Shown here piece by piece: positions 8,958 through 18,300 of a stretch of DNA of 64,000 nucleotides (the first letter of the stretch is position 1; each line of letters opens with the position of its first letter). The translations under genes were made by a program, and so were the position numbers. The notes under the pieces are model-generated. The model worked only from the letters and a program-made list of their open reading frames with translations, made no database searches and had not been told where the DNA came from. Source of the stretch: Chitinophaga filiformis (GTDB taxonomy: Bacteria; Bacteroidota; Bacteroidia; Chitinophagales; Chitinophagaceae); contig NZ_FNBN01000003.1 in assembly GCF_900102545.1 (NCBI RefSeq), positions 405,330-469,329 on the forward strand, read 5' to 3'.

Positions 8958-11900
8958 ATGAAAATGTTACATAAATATATACTCTTGTTCATCCTGTTGT
9001 TGCAGGCCAATGTGGGATTTGCAGCGCCGGACAGGGACAGCCTGATGGCGAAAGTAATTGAAAGAGGCAGGATGGCTTTTAAGGAGCTGGTCCTGCAGAA
9101 TAAATTAAATGATGAAAAAGGACTGTCATCTCAGAATCACTATGTATTGCATATCAATACGGCAGACCTGATAGATGGACAGATAGAGAAACTGGATAAG
9201 GAATATATCAGACAGAGAAAAATAACCTATGGTGCAGGTAGTATAACCGGCGATGAGGCAGCTGGCGACTTTCTCGTACCGGCTGGTGAAGATCTCGATG
9301 AACTGGAGGAGAAATTGAGGAAATGCAACACAAATGCTGATGCCAAAATACGGACGTATCTCGTTACCATCGATTTTATACCGATGATCTATGATGTTCC
9401 TGGACTTGATCTGGAAACGCTGATGAGTTACCGTAGAGGAGACGCCAGTGGAACAGAAGAAGGAGACATGGGGGAGAATGCCAAAAAGGATGCAACAGCT
9501 ATTTTACAAGGAGTTTCAACAGCATTGGTAGCTGCACCACCTGAAAATGGTGAGAAACTGGCGTTCAATACGGTGTGTGTCGGCATGGTGAACTATAGGA
9601 TCTATGATAGGAAACGCCGGTTTAAGAAGCTCCAGATATTTTCCTGGTATTCTAATCTGGAGGGGACGGATGTGCAATCATATAATCTGTTAGTGTCGAA
9701 ACATCTGGCCACGGTGAAGGGAGCAACGGGTTACAGGCTGATAAAAAGTTTTATAGATGTCATTAGTGAGAATAACTCAGACTTTGCATTGTTGCCATCT
9801 GTAAAAGATAAGATAACGTCTGTCAATACCCGTGAGGAGATGGAGAAGCTACTGTCAACAATCAGTGCGAATGCCTATGACCAGTTTACCTATGAGCAAC
9901 GTATTTATGCGGTTAAAATGCTTGCATCACAAGCTATAATTACCAATACCGGCGCAACAATGATAGTGGATCTCCTGTCAACCGCAAACCTTGAAGAGGA
10001 CGCAGGTAAATTGAGAGATGATCTTAATAAGCTGAACAACTTTGTTTCAAGGGAAAACGACGCCGAAGAATCTGAGGTATTACCAGCCAAAACCAGCGAG
10101 TTAACCCTCCTGCATCTGCTGGTAAATGGCATATCAGACCATCTGATCGGCGATAAGACTTATACACGGTTGATGCAGGTTTTCATCAACATTGCGAAAT
10201 CATCGCCTGCTATTGCTGATGATGCGCTGGATTTTTACAGGGACCCCAGAAAACTGGACCGGACGATAGTATGGGATAAGAGCTATGCACTAGAGTTGTT
10301 TGCTACGCCTCCCGCCGGTACCAATAGTTATGAGGTAACATTGGATAATAAGCGGGATGAGGTCACCATTATTAAGTCGCAGTTGGAATATCCCGAAAAT
10401 GAGGCGGGGTATACTGAGCTGCAGAAGTCTATGCGTGAGTATGCCAAGGGGAATAGCACCTTTATACAAAAGCTGCTGAATGACCTTGTTTTGCCTGCCA
10501 TGGGCACCATGGATATTGCTGGTTACTATGAGACGAAGTATCCCCGTGAACCAAAATGGGTAGAAGGAAAAGCAATTACGCTAAAGGCATGGCAGCTGGT
10601 GTCATTTACAAATAAATCCGATATAGGATTGCTGGCAACAGCGGTAGGAGAATCCTCAGATCAAAATGAGCATAAGGCACAGTACCTGCCGGCCATCGTA
10701 TTGAAATATGCAGCGGATAAGGAATTGAACAAGGAGGTAGGTAAGGGCATTGTAATGGCCTTTGATGTGATCACGCTGGTGACACCGGTAGGTGAATTAG
10801 CCTATTTGGGAAAAGTAGCTAACTATGTTTACAAGGGTGTTGAATACAGTGCTAAAGTAACCGCGCTGGCACATCTGGGTGTAGAAACGGGTGCGATACC
10901 TCCGGACAGCAAGTTGGCTGAGTTCATCAATGACTGTTATCAAGTGACTGCCCTATTGCAGTTAGGCAATCTGGGTTTTTCTGCAACGAATGGTGTTATT
11001 GCCAGGTTATCCAGAGCAGAAGCTACAAAATTCCTTCAGTCATTTTACGGAGCGGAAAAAGAGGGGTTAATGTATCTGATGAAGGATCCTGAAGCAGTGA
11101 AACAGATCCTGCGGTTTAAGAGAGAAATAGAAGAAGCAGGTGCCGCAGCCGGATATGGTAAGACATGGTATAAAGTGATCAAAGAACAGGTATACAACGG
11201 GATTTCAGGCACTGTTGCCAAAATGAAAGACTTAAAGTTCCTGAAGTCGAAGGGAAATGGTAACCTGCTCAAATTCACAGATGATGGAGGTCAACAGGTG
11301 ATGCATGGCATGGCTGATGGAACAGTGGTGCTGGATAAAACAGCGACGACATTTGCAGAGGATGCCCGTCTGGTAGGTACCATGGATGACATTCCTGTCC
11401 GTACGGCAGAAAATGCGGAGGAAGTGGTGGAAGACCTGATGTTTGTACAACGCGCTAACAAAAGTGTGGAGTGTATAAGAGGCGCTTGTTTTATAGCGGG
11501 AACACCCGTGCGAACGAAAGCCGGTCTCATTCCTATTGAACAGATCAAAGAAGATGATACCGTGCTTGGCGTAAAGGTGGCTAATGGCGATACTACCTGG
11601 CAGAAGGTTAAGAATACTTTCACCAAACATGCTTCGAAACTGGTGCGTATCATTACGGGCCGTGATACGATCTTCTCCACACCAGAGCATCCTTATCTTA
11701 CAGAGAATGGCTGGAAAAGCGCTATTGACCTAAAGGTAGGCTGGCGTCTCAGGTTGGCGGGACATGCCTTTGCTACACTGACTGCAGTATTGCCGATCGA
11801 TACCAGTGTAACGGTTTACAATTTTGAAACCAGTATTACACACAATTATTGTATAGGGAGTGAAGGCATCGTCGTACATAATTCCTGTAAGAATTTAGAG

Positions 11901-12695
11901 AAGTTTAAAAGCGGCATTCCGGAAGGCTATTATGGCGATTTTGTTAATGATTTTAAGAATGCAGCAAGTGATATAGATAAAGAGAAACTTCTAAAGAAGT
12001 TTAGTGAAGGAAAACTTTCTACCGATGTATGGGTGATTTTGCATGAGTTTCCTTCCCTTCGCAAAACTGAGGAACTGAACAAGTTTCAGGAACTACTGAG
12101 ATCATGTAAGGATCGCAATAGTACTGCTTTGCTGAAGGATATTATGGCGGGTAAGAAGGAATTTAGTGCATTAAATCCGGTTGATCTTAATATCTTAGGG
12201 ACCCGGTTTGTAGAATTGTTGTATTGGGCCAAGTACAAAAATCAGACTGATCTGGCTGCTCAACTGCAGAAATGGGTCTCACGGCTTAATAATGCAGGTT
12301 TATCACCATTTAGTCATATACAATGGGTAGACCCAAAATCCCTGCGTTTTTCTCAGGGGTATGTAGGGGATAAGGTATACAAATATATAGACGAGATGAA
12401 AGCGGGTTTATGGGATTGGTCAAGGAGCCCCTTAGAAGTAGCAAATATAGATGGCCACCTTGTAAGTCTGGATAACAGGCGTTTACTTGCCGCACAACTG
12501 GCTGGTGAAAAAGAGGTGCCCATACGGCTTGTAAAACTGGATGCTCCCCGTCCCGCCGGCGGCACATACGGCAAAAATCTGGCAAAAAAGCTGTTTTCCA
12601 GACCAGAGGATCATCCCGAGCTTGAGAAAATTGATTTGCGACCTTATGGCTCATTTAATCAGCCTCAGGTCGTACCCCAAAAGCCAAAAGAATAA
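8958..12695 (+). CDS. Sec-exported polymorphic toxin: Hint self-cleaving domain plus ParB-like C-terminal toxin
   Basis: 1245 residues. A Sec signal peptide (KYILLFILLLQANVGFAA) is followed by ~820 residues of a mostly helical carrier that I cannot assign. A Hint (intein-like) domain spans about 844-975: it starts GACFIAGTPVRTKAGL (Cys844), contains TPEHPYLTENGW, and ends IVVHNSC with His974-Asn975 at the splice-type junction. Such domains cut themselves to release the C-terminus. Residues 977-1120 are a helical linker. The last 125 residues (from IQWVDPKSL) are the toxin tip; the stretch SLDNRRLLAAQLAG...VPIRLV resembles the core of ParB N-terminal/sulfiredoxin-fold domains. About 80 of 120 residues are identical, by hand count, to the tip of the Rhs protein at 15372-19436. 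The immunity gene starts 4 nt downstream. The target of the toxin is unknown. Confidence 0.8.
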   Translation: MKMLHKYILLFILLLQANVGFAAPDRDSLMAKVIERGRMAFKELVLQNKLNDEKGLSSQNHYVLHINTADLIDGQIEKLDKEYIRQRKITYGAGSITGDEAAGDFLVPAGEDLDELEEKLRKCNTNADAKIRTYLVTIDFIPMIYDVPGLDLETLMSYRRGDASGTEEGDMGENAKKDATAILQGVSTALVAAPPENGEKLAFNTVCVGMVNYRIYDRKRRFKKLQIFSWYSNLEGTDVQSYNLLVSKHLATVKGATGYRLIKSFIDVISENNSDFALLPSVKDKITSVNTREEMEKLLSTISANAYDQFTYEQRIYAVKMLASQAIITNTGATMIVDLLSTANLEEDAGKLRDDLNKLNNFVSRENDAEESEVLPAKTSELTLLHLLVNGISDHLIGDKTYTRLMQVFINIAKSSPAIADDALDFYRDPRKLDRTIVWDKSYALELFATPPAGTNSYEVTLDNKRDEVTIIKSQLEYPENEAGYTELQKSMREYAKGNSTFIQKLLNDLVLPAMGTMDIAGYYETKYPREPKWVEGKAITLKAWQLVSFTNKSDIGLLATAVGESSDQNEHKAQYLPAIVLKYAADKELNKEVGKGIVMAFDVITLVTPVGELAYLGKVANYVYKGVEYSAKVTALAHLGVETGAIPPDSKLAEFINDCYQVTALLQLGNLGFSATNGVIARLSRAEATKFLQSFYGAEKEGLMYLMKDPEAVKQILRFKREIEEAGAAAGYGKTWYKVIKEQVYNGISGTVAKMKDLKFLKSKGNGNLLKFTDDGGQQVMHGMADGTVVLDKTATTFAEDARLVGTMDDIPVRTAENAEEVVEDLMFVQRANKSVECIRGACFIAGTPVRTKAGLIPIEQIKEDDTVLGVKVANGDTTWQKVKNTFTKHASKLVRIITGRDTIFSTPEHPYLTENGWKSAIDLKVGWRLRLAGHAFATLTAVLPIDTSVTVYNFETSITHNYCIGSEGIVVHNSCKNLEKFKSGIPEGYYGDFVNDFKNAASDIDKEKLLKKFSEGKLSTDVWVILHEFPSLRKTEELNKFQELLRSCKDRNSTALLKDIMAGKKEFSALNPVDLNILGTRFVELLYWAKYKNQTDLAAQLQKWVSRLNNAGLSPFSHIQWVDPKSLRFSQGYVGDKVYKYIDEMKAGLWDWSRSPLEVANIDGHLVSLDNRRLLAAQLAGEKEVPIRLVKLDAPRPAGGTYGKNLAKKLFSRPEDHPELEKIDLRPYGSFNQPQVVPQKPKE

Positions 12696-12699
12696 ATGT

Positions 12700-13158
12700 A
12701 TGAATAATAACATCCAGGAGCATTGGAGTAAAAGTGAAATACCAGGACTGGACGCCATTCTCTTTCAGGATGGTACCATGATCATGATTAATTTTTATGC
12801 TGTAACAACGAAGAGTGGAAAGCGGCATTATGCCAGCCCTATATGTGAAACCACGGCGCAGAGTGTTGAAAAATATAATAGCGGTGTGTGGAGAGAAATA
12901 CAACCGCATCCGGCGTCCTTCACACTGCCTGATGGAAGAAAAGTTTACTTCGGAGAAGGAACGATGGGGCAGGAGGGATTTGTAGCGCTTACCGAAGATA
13001 ATGACCAGCTGATCTGGGCATTGTTTTGCACGGACTCCAATCCATTTGTCAGTGGGGAATTTGTGAATGGTAAGATCCGTGTTTATTCTACCTACGATCT
13101 TTATTTTAACATCGATATCCATACACCGGAGAAGATCACTATTGAAGCGGAGGAATAA
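12700..13158 (+). CDS. Immunity protein for the Hint-carrier toxin (copy A)
   Basis: 152 residues starting at the ATG 4 nt after the toxin stop; a longer open frame back to 12541 overlaps the toxin gene in another frame and is not used. It is soluble, with no signal peptide or membrane segment, as expected for a cytoplasmic antidote. Key motifs are IQEHW near the start, LPDGRKVYFGEG in the middle, NDQLIWALF and YSTYDLYFNIDI near the end. The protein is about 69% identical (roughly 105 of 152 positions by hand count, one gap) to the - strand protein at 14903-15364, which follows the other copy of the same toxin tip. I do not recognise a named immunity family. The role rests on position and on the parallel duplication of toxin and neighbour. 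Confidence 0.8.
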   Translation: MNNNIQEHWSKSEIPGLDAILFQDGTMIMINFYAVTTKSGKRHYASPICETTAQSVEKYNSGVWREIQPHPASFTLPDGRKVYFGEGTMGQEGFVALTEDNDQLIWALFCTDSNPFVSGEFVNGKIRVYSTYDLYFNIDIHTPEKITIEAEE

Positions 13159-13180
13159 TGTCTGCTGCTCCACTGTTTTA

Positions 13181-13213
13181 AAAGGCTGTTCGTCATCGCG
13201 AACAGCCTTTTTC
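13181..13213 (+). terminator. Rho-independent terminator after immunity copy A
   Basis: A perfect 12-bp stem (AAAGGCTGTTCG/CGAACAGCCTTT) with a 6-nt loop, followed by a short T run. It closes the surface/toxin cluster. Confidence 0.85.
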
Positions 13214-13297
13214 ATTCCCTACACCCTGATTTTCACAAATATCCATTCATGTTATAAAAAATATTATTAATATTATCCCCTATATCAGAACAAACAG

Positions 13298-13753
13298 ATG
13301 GCAAAATATCTGGACTTTTTACAACAATATGCGAAGCACCTGGGTGATCCTCAGGGAGTTAAAGAAGCAGAGATCCAGGCGATCGAGCAGCAGTTTAATG
13401 TTAAGCTACCCTTAGCCTACGTAGAATTTATCTCCATGTTCGGCAAGAAAAAGGGCCGCATCCTCAGAAATTACTCCAGCGAAGTATCCTACCTGGCACA
13501 GAACAGGAAAGATGCCGTTAAGGCACAGGAAAACGCCGGCGCAGATGCCTTTGTGATCAAAGACAGTCATTTCTTCTTTGGCCAGTGGCAGGGACTTTCT
13601 TCTTATTTCTTTGATTGCGAACAGCAGGAAGATGATCCCCCGGTATATGTGCTCGATGCAGGTAAGGCAGAAGTTTTTAAACCTTCATTTTCGCAGCTGA
13701 TCAGGGAAGAGCTGAATAAAGTATTAAAATTTGATGGGGTTATCAAAAAATAA
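13298..13753 (+). CDS. SMI1/KNR4 (SUKH) family immunity-type protein
   Basis: 151 residues, no signal peptide. The pattern I..IEQQFNVKLPLAYVEFISMFG near residues 27-50 is the classic SUKH start (helix, then LP..Y..f....NG-like loop), and the rest (FFFGQWQGLSSYFFD, DPPVYVLDAG, SFSQLIREEL) follows the family. SUKH proteins are common immunity proteins of polymorphic toxins, although some members have other roles. It lies between the two related toxin modules but has its own promoter gap behind a terminator and no toxin gene of its own next to it. It is therefore best read as an orphan immunity gene, possibly left from or accumulated against another toxin. Confidence 0.75.
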   Translation: MAKYLDFLQQYAKHLGDPQGVKEAEIQAIEQQFNVKLPLAYVEFISMFGKKKGRILRNYSSEVSYLAQNRKDAVKAQENAGADAFVIKDSHFFFGQWQGLSSYFFDCEQQEDDPPVYVLDAGKAEVFKPSFSQLIREELNKVLKFDGVIKK

Positions 13754-13761
13754 GCTCCCCG

Positions 13762-14082
13762 TTAATGTACCTTACTCACATCTGATAAGCATACCATTTC
13801 AGGCATCAGGCAGATGGCCAGGCAAAGTACTGCCGGAGGCTTGTCTGTAGCATGCATGTTGAATGCAATGGTGTCGCCCAAATTGATCTCAGCCGGTAAT
13901 ACGGTTGTAATAGTACTGTCTGTCCCCAAAATGTTAACCTTGTAAAGTCTGCCCCCTTCTGTAGATGAGCAGCAATTGTCCGCAGCTGCTACAAGTCCCT
14001 TAAAAGATCTGCCGCGCTCCTTCGAGCAGGATAAACAGGATATAACAGAGATAAGGCACAAATAAATAAAGATCTGTTTCAT
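13762..14082 (-). CDS. Small lipoprotein, unknown function
   Basis: 106 residues with a lipoprotein signal: IYLCLISVISCLSCSKE, with lipidation probable at the second Cys (SCLSC). The mature part is short, contains a vicinal Cys pair (DNCCSSTEGG) and further Cys residues near the end (VLCLAICLMPEMVCL), and shows no domain I recognise. It is convergent with the SUKH gene, whose stop lies 8 nt away. The Cys content may point to disulphides or metal binding in the periplasm, but this is speculation. Confidence 0.55.
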   Translation of the reverse strand: MKQIFIYLCLISVISCLSCSKERGRSFKGLVAAADNCCSSTEGGRLYKVNILGTDSTITTVLPAEINLGDTIAFNMHATDKPPAVLCLAICLMPEMVCLSDVSKVH

Positions 14083-14226
14083 TTCAATTTATCTGGTTGA
14101 TAACTATGGAATAGGTATAATGTGTATAACGGGAACCCGGGGGAAAAGTTACAAACCGGCACCCGCTTGTACGGGAAATGACATGATGTTTTCCCTATAT
14201 TTAACTTTCAAGCAGGACGCACAAAC

Positions 14227-14922
14227 ATGATAAATTCAAATCTGACAGAACAGGAAGCAATTGCTCTGCAACAGCAGTTGCGAAGCCAGGTTATCCTGTC
14301 CGACCACTTGCCGGCCGAGATAAAACTGATCGCAGGTGTAGATGTGGAATACGATAAGGACAGCGAAGCCATTGCAGGCGCTTTTGTATTGCTGGATTAT
14401 CAAACACTGGAAGTGGTGGAAGTGGCTACACATTGTATGGAGGTGACCTTTCCCTACATCCCCGGCCTGTTTTCATTCCGTGAAATGCCGGTCCTGCTGG
14501 AAGCATGGAAGAAACTGCAACAGCATCCGGATGTGATCATCTGCGACGGACAGGGGAGGGCGCATCCCCGTCGTTTCGGACTGGCCTGTCATATGGGTGT
14601 GCTGTTGGATAAACCCACACTCGGATGCGGCAAGACAAGATTATTTGGGACCTATGAACAACCCGCTACAGAGAGAGGCTCCATCAGTCCATTGCTGGCG
14701 GAAGATGATGGAGAGCATATCGGAAATGCACTGCGCACGCAAACGGGCATTAATCCGGTATTTGTGTCTGTGGGACATAAGATCTCACTGGATACAGCTA
14801 CCAGCCTGGTCCTGAAAATGTGTACGGAATACCGCCTGCCGGAAACGACCCGCAAAGCAGATCATTACGGGCGGGAGGCATTCCTGGCATATAAGAACGG
14901 CACTACTCCGCCGCTTCAATGA
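14227..14922 (+). CDS. nfi: Endonuclease V (deoxyinosine 3' endonuclease)
   Basis: 231 residues, a usual length for the family. Endonuclease V cuts DNA at the second bond 3' of deoxyinosine and starts repair of deaminated adenine. Family motifs are intact: IAGVDVEY with the metal-binding Asp39, the YIPGLFSFREMP segment with Glu86, and VIICDGQGRAHPRRFGLA with Asp107 (equivalents of the catalytic Asp/Glu/Asp), then GVLLDKPTLGCGKTRLFG and a late PVFVSVGHKISLDTA segment. The gene's last 20 nt overlap the end of the convergent immunity gene at 14903. It looks like an ordinary chromosomal repair gene caught between toxin modules. Confidence 0.93.
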   Translation: MINSNLTEQEAIALQQQLRSQVILSDHLPAEIKLIAGVDVEYDKDSEAIAGAFVLLDYQTLEVVEVATHCMEVTFPYIPGLFSFREMPVLLEAWKKLQQHPDVIICDGQGRAHPRRFGLACHMGVLLDKPTLGCGKTRLFGTYEQPATERGSISPLLAEDDGEHIGNALRTQTGINPVFVSVGHKISLDTATSLVLKMCTEYRLPETTRKADHYGREAFLAYKNGTTPPLQ

Positions 14923-15364
14923 CGATCCTTTCCGGTGCAAGGATATCAATGTTGTAATAAAGATCATAAGTTGAATAAGCACGGATCTTGCCGTTCACAA
15001 ATTCAGCTTTTGTAAAGGGATTAGTAGCGCTGCTGAATAAAGCCCAGATCAGCTGATCATCATTTTCTGTAAGGGCTATGAAACCTTCATTGCCCATACC
15101 GCCCTCACCAAAATAGACTTTCTTTCCATCAGGAAGTGTGAGTGTAGCCGGATGCCTTTCTATTTGCGTCCATACGTCGTCATTATATTTTTCAACGCTT
15201 TTCAATGTGGTTTCACAGAGAGGGGACACATAATGTAGCTTGCCGCCGCTTTCTGTTGACACAGCATAAAAATCAAGGATGATCACTGTGCCATCTGCAA
15301 AAACGATAGCGTCTATACCTGGTAATTCGTCATTATTCCAATGCTCCTGTATGATGTTCGTCAT
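14903..15364 (-). CDS. Immunity protein for the Rhs toxin (copy B)
   Basis: 153 residues from the ATG at 15364. The open frame extends upstream to 15415 into the Rhs gene, but the internal Met aligns exactly with the start of copy A (MTNIIQEHW versus MNNNIQEHW), and this start lies 7 nt after the Rhs stop. It shares with copy A the motifs LPDGKKVYFGEG, DDQLIWALF, EFVNGKIRAYSTYDLY and the IEAAE end. It is predicted cytoplasmic and should neutralise the Rhs tip. Its last codons overlap the end of nfi on the other strand by 20 nt, so there is no room for a terminator between the two. Confidence 0.8.
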   Translation of the reverse strand: MTNIIQEHWNNDELPGIDAIVFADGTVIILDFYAVSTESGGKLHYVSPLCETTLKSVEKYNDDVWTQIERHPATLTLPDGKKVYFGEGGMGNEGFIALTENDDQLIWALFSSATNPFTKAEFVNGKIRAYSTYDLYYNIDILAPERIVIEAAE

Positions 15365-15371
15365 GTGTATG

Positions 15372-18300
15372 TTATTTATTCGGATATACGATCGTAGGTT
15401 TATTGGGTGAACCATGCGGCCGCAGATCAGCTTTTTGAAGATCAGGTCTTCTTTTCGGTTTGGAATTCAGTTTCTTTTCAAGATTGCTGCGATAAGTACC
15501 GCCATCAGGACGGGGATCATCCAGGTTGACGATACGTATCGGCACCTGTGGTACCTCTGCCATTTGTGCCGCCATCAGACGTCTGTTGTCAAGGCTGACA
15601 CGGTGACCGTCAATCTCTGCTACCTCCAGCGGGCTTCTTGACCAGTCCCAGTTACCATCTTTCATCGCCTGTGCATATTCTTCCACCTGGTGGCCGACAT
15701 ACCCCTGGGAGAAATTCAATGATTTTGGATCTACCCACTCGATAGGATTCAGGCCGAATATATCCACATAGGCATCCGGCTTTTTCACATATGCATAGAG
15801 GTGAATGCCACCGAATAATCCTGTAGGATCATGGCTGATATAACTGCCTTCCTCCGGACTATAATACCTGAACCTGTTATAATAAAGACCTGTCTCCGCA
15901 TCTTCATACTGTCCCTGGTAGCGGAAGGGTACAAAGTGACGGTCGCCCGCTAACTTACGGACGTTTCCATAAATATCCAATTCACAGGACCATACGTTGT
16001 TACCTTCATCGTCGTATGCCTCGCAAGGAGTGCCAAGATAATCGGCGATGAGGGAATATTTTTTACCGGCACTTATCCGCGCAGCGGGAACAGCAGCATC
16101 TGCCTCGAAGGTCCATGTGGTCAATGTTTCAGCAGGTACTGGTTCAGTTGGTGTTAAGATATTCCCGTCTTCGTCTATTGTAGTAACAGGTCGTTGTTTT
16201 ACAGGATAATGCCATTCGTGTAGAGGAACATTGCCATCCCAGAGCCAGCGGGTGATCTGTTGTTTGAAGATCTTTGCTGTTCTTCTGCCCAGGGCATCAT
16301 ATTCAAATGAAACGGCCTGTTTATCCGGTCTGATCACCTGCTTAAGCATGCCATTGCCATACCATGCATATTCCCATACCGTTCCCTCTTTGGTGATCTT
16401 ACGGGTCAGATTACCTTCTTCGTCGTATTCAAAACGGGCCTGTGAACTTTCTTTTAATTGTCCGCCGGCAGTGTATTTTCTGTCTTTACGTTCAGGTGTT
16501 TTATACAGGTTACCCATTTTATCAGGCAGACGATAATCAAATTGTCCGTCTTCATATTGTGCACGTGACAGATGACCAAAGCTATCATGACTGAAGGTGC
16601 TTACGCCCTTATCGAGTGCATTGATGATCTGCCGCAGTTGCTGATTGGCATCCCAGCGGTAATACCTGCTTCTTACTGTGCGTGTATGATGGCTGACGCT
16701 GTGATGTACCGGTAAACCGGCATCATCATAAACACGTCTGTTCACAATACAGCCCGGCAGTATCCTTTCTGTTTCAAGGCCGCGCAGATTCCTGGTGATC
16801 TGTGCCGTCCACGGATCATCGATACTTTCGTCGGTGGTAGTGATGCGGGTTACCACGCCATTGTGGTTGCGTTCGTACCGGATATCTGCCCCGAGGCTGC
16901 TGCGAACATGGAGCCGTTTACCATACTTATTGAATGTAGTGCTGAGCTCATGTTCATTCTGCCATTCTCTCACGATATTGCCCGATACATCTCTCTCGAA
17001 TCTGACGCTGCTGTTTTCATTGATGGCCTCGACAAGCTGGCCGTTGCGATTGTAGCTAAATGTTTCCCAGCTGCCGTCGCTGTGTTCTGCTCTTGTTACG
17101 CGATAATTGTAGTCGTATTCATAGATGGTAGATCTTTTACCGGGACGATCTATCCTTATTACATTTCCTTTGGCATCCCTTTTCAGAAAGCGGGACACAT
17201 TGTCAAAGCCTGTCTCTTCAATGACCTCACCACGTTGATTCCGCTTAAAGCGATAGCTTTCTCCATGCTCATTGACAACAGCTACAAGGCGTTCTTCCGT
17301 ATCGAGGATGAAGTGTATTTTAGTACCGTTCTCTTCCCTGGATTGCAGGCTACCCAGCTGGGTGTAAGTGAAACGGATATCATGATGTTTATCTTTTGCA
17401 TGAATGACTTCATCATAAGCATTATACCCCAGCCGGATATGATTGCCGTCGGGTGTTCTGATATCCGTAACCCTGCCCAATGCGTCGTATTGGAAGTACT
17501 GCGACTCCTGCTGCGGATTATTGGATCTGATACATTGTCCCCATGCATCGTATTGCCAGCTGTATGTGGCTTTATCGGGTAGTGTGACAGATGTTAGATT
17601 GAGGTCTTCATCATATTCCAGTAAAGTGCTGCCGGCACGCAGTCTTTCCACTTTACGCAGCAGTTGTTGTTGATCATATTCAAACATTATAAGGCTGCCA
17701 TCGGCTTCTGTAATAGTATGTAGCAGGCCATTATGTTCATTGTATACATAACTGCGGGTATTGCCCTGTGCATCTTTGACAAGCAGCAGGTTGCCCTCTT
17801 CGTCATAGGTGAATGAGCGGGTGGCCCCATCGGCTTTTGTAAGAGCAATGCAGTTGCCCCACTCATCATAGGAAAAGCCCGTGGCATTTCCTTCCTCATC
17901 TATGTACCGGTATATTTCAAAATCTTCCGTGTATTCTGTAAATGTGGAGTGACCCAGTGCATCTTTCACCTGGTGTACCACGAAGTCAGGCGTGTAATAG
18001 TAAGTCGTTTCGTTGCCGAGGGAATCAGTGAGCACATTGTATCCCTTCTCAGGATGATATGCGATATATCCTTCCAGTACGCCTTTTTCACCCCAGGCAT
18101 GGATACAGCGGCGCTGCCGGTCATATTCCCAGTAGAAGGATTGTCCGTTCCTGTCTGTTCTTTGTATCATCAGGTGATCTTCGTAGATCATCCGGATAGC
18201 TTTATTGTTAGCATCGATGATGGCAGAAAGATCGCCGGCTTCATTGTATTCATAACTTACCATGAGGCGTTCCTGTCCGCGATGTTGTGTTGTTACCCGG

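Noticed and set aside
12541..12699. Longer N-terminus for immunity copy A
   Set aside because: The extra 53 residues overlap the toxin gene in another frame and have no counterpart in copy B, whose start aligns with the ATG at 12700.
16863..17582. 239-residue open frame on the + strand
   Set aside because: Lies wholly antisense to the Rhs repeat array; repeat-biased codon use keeps the opposite frame open. No domain, start signal or promoter.
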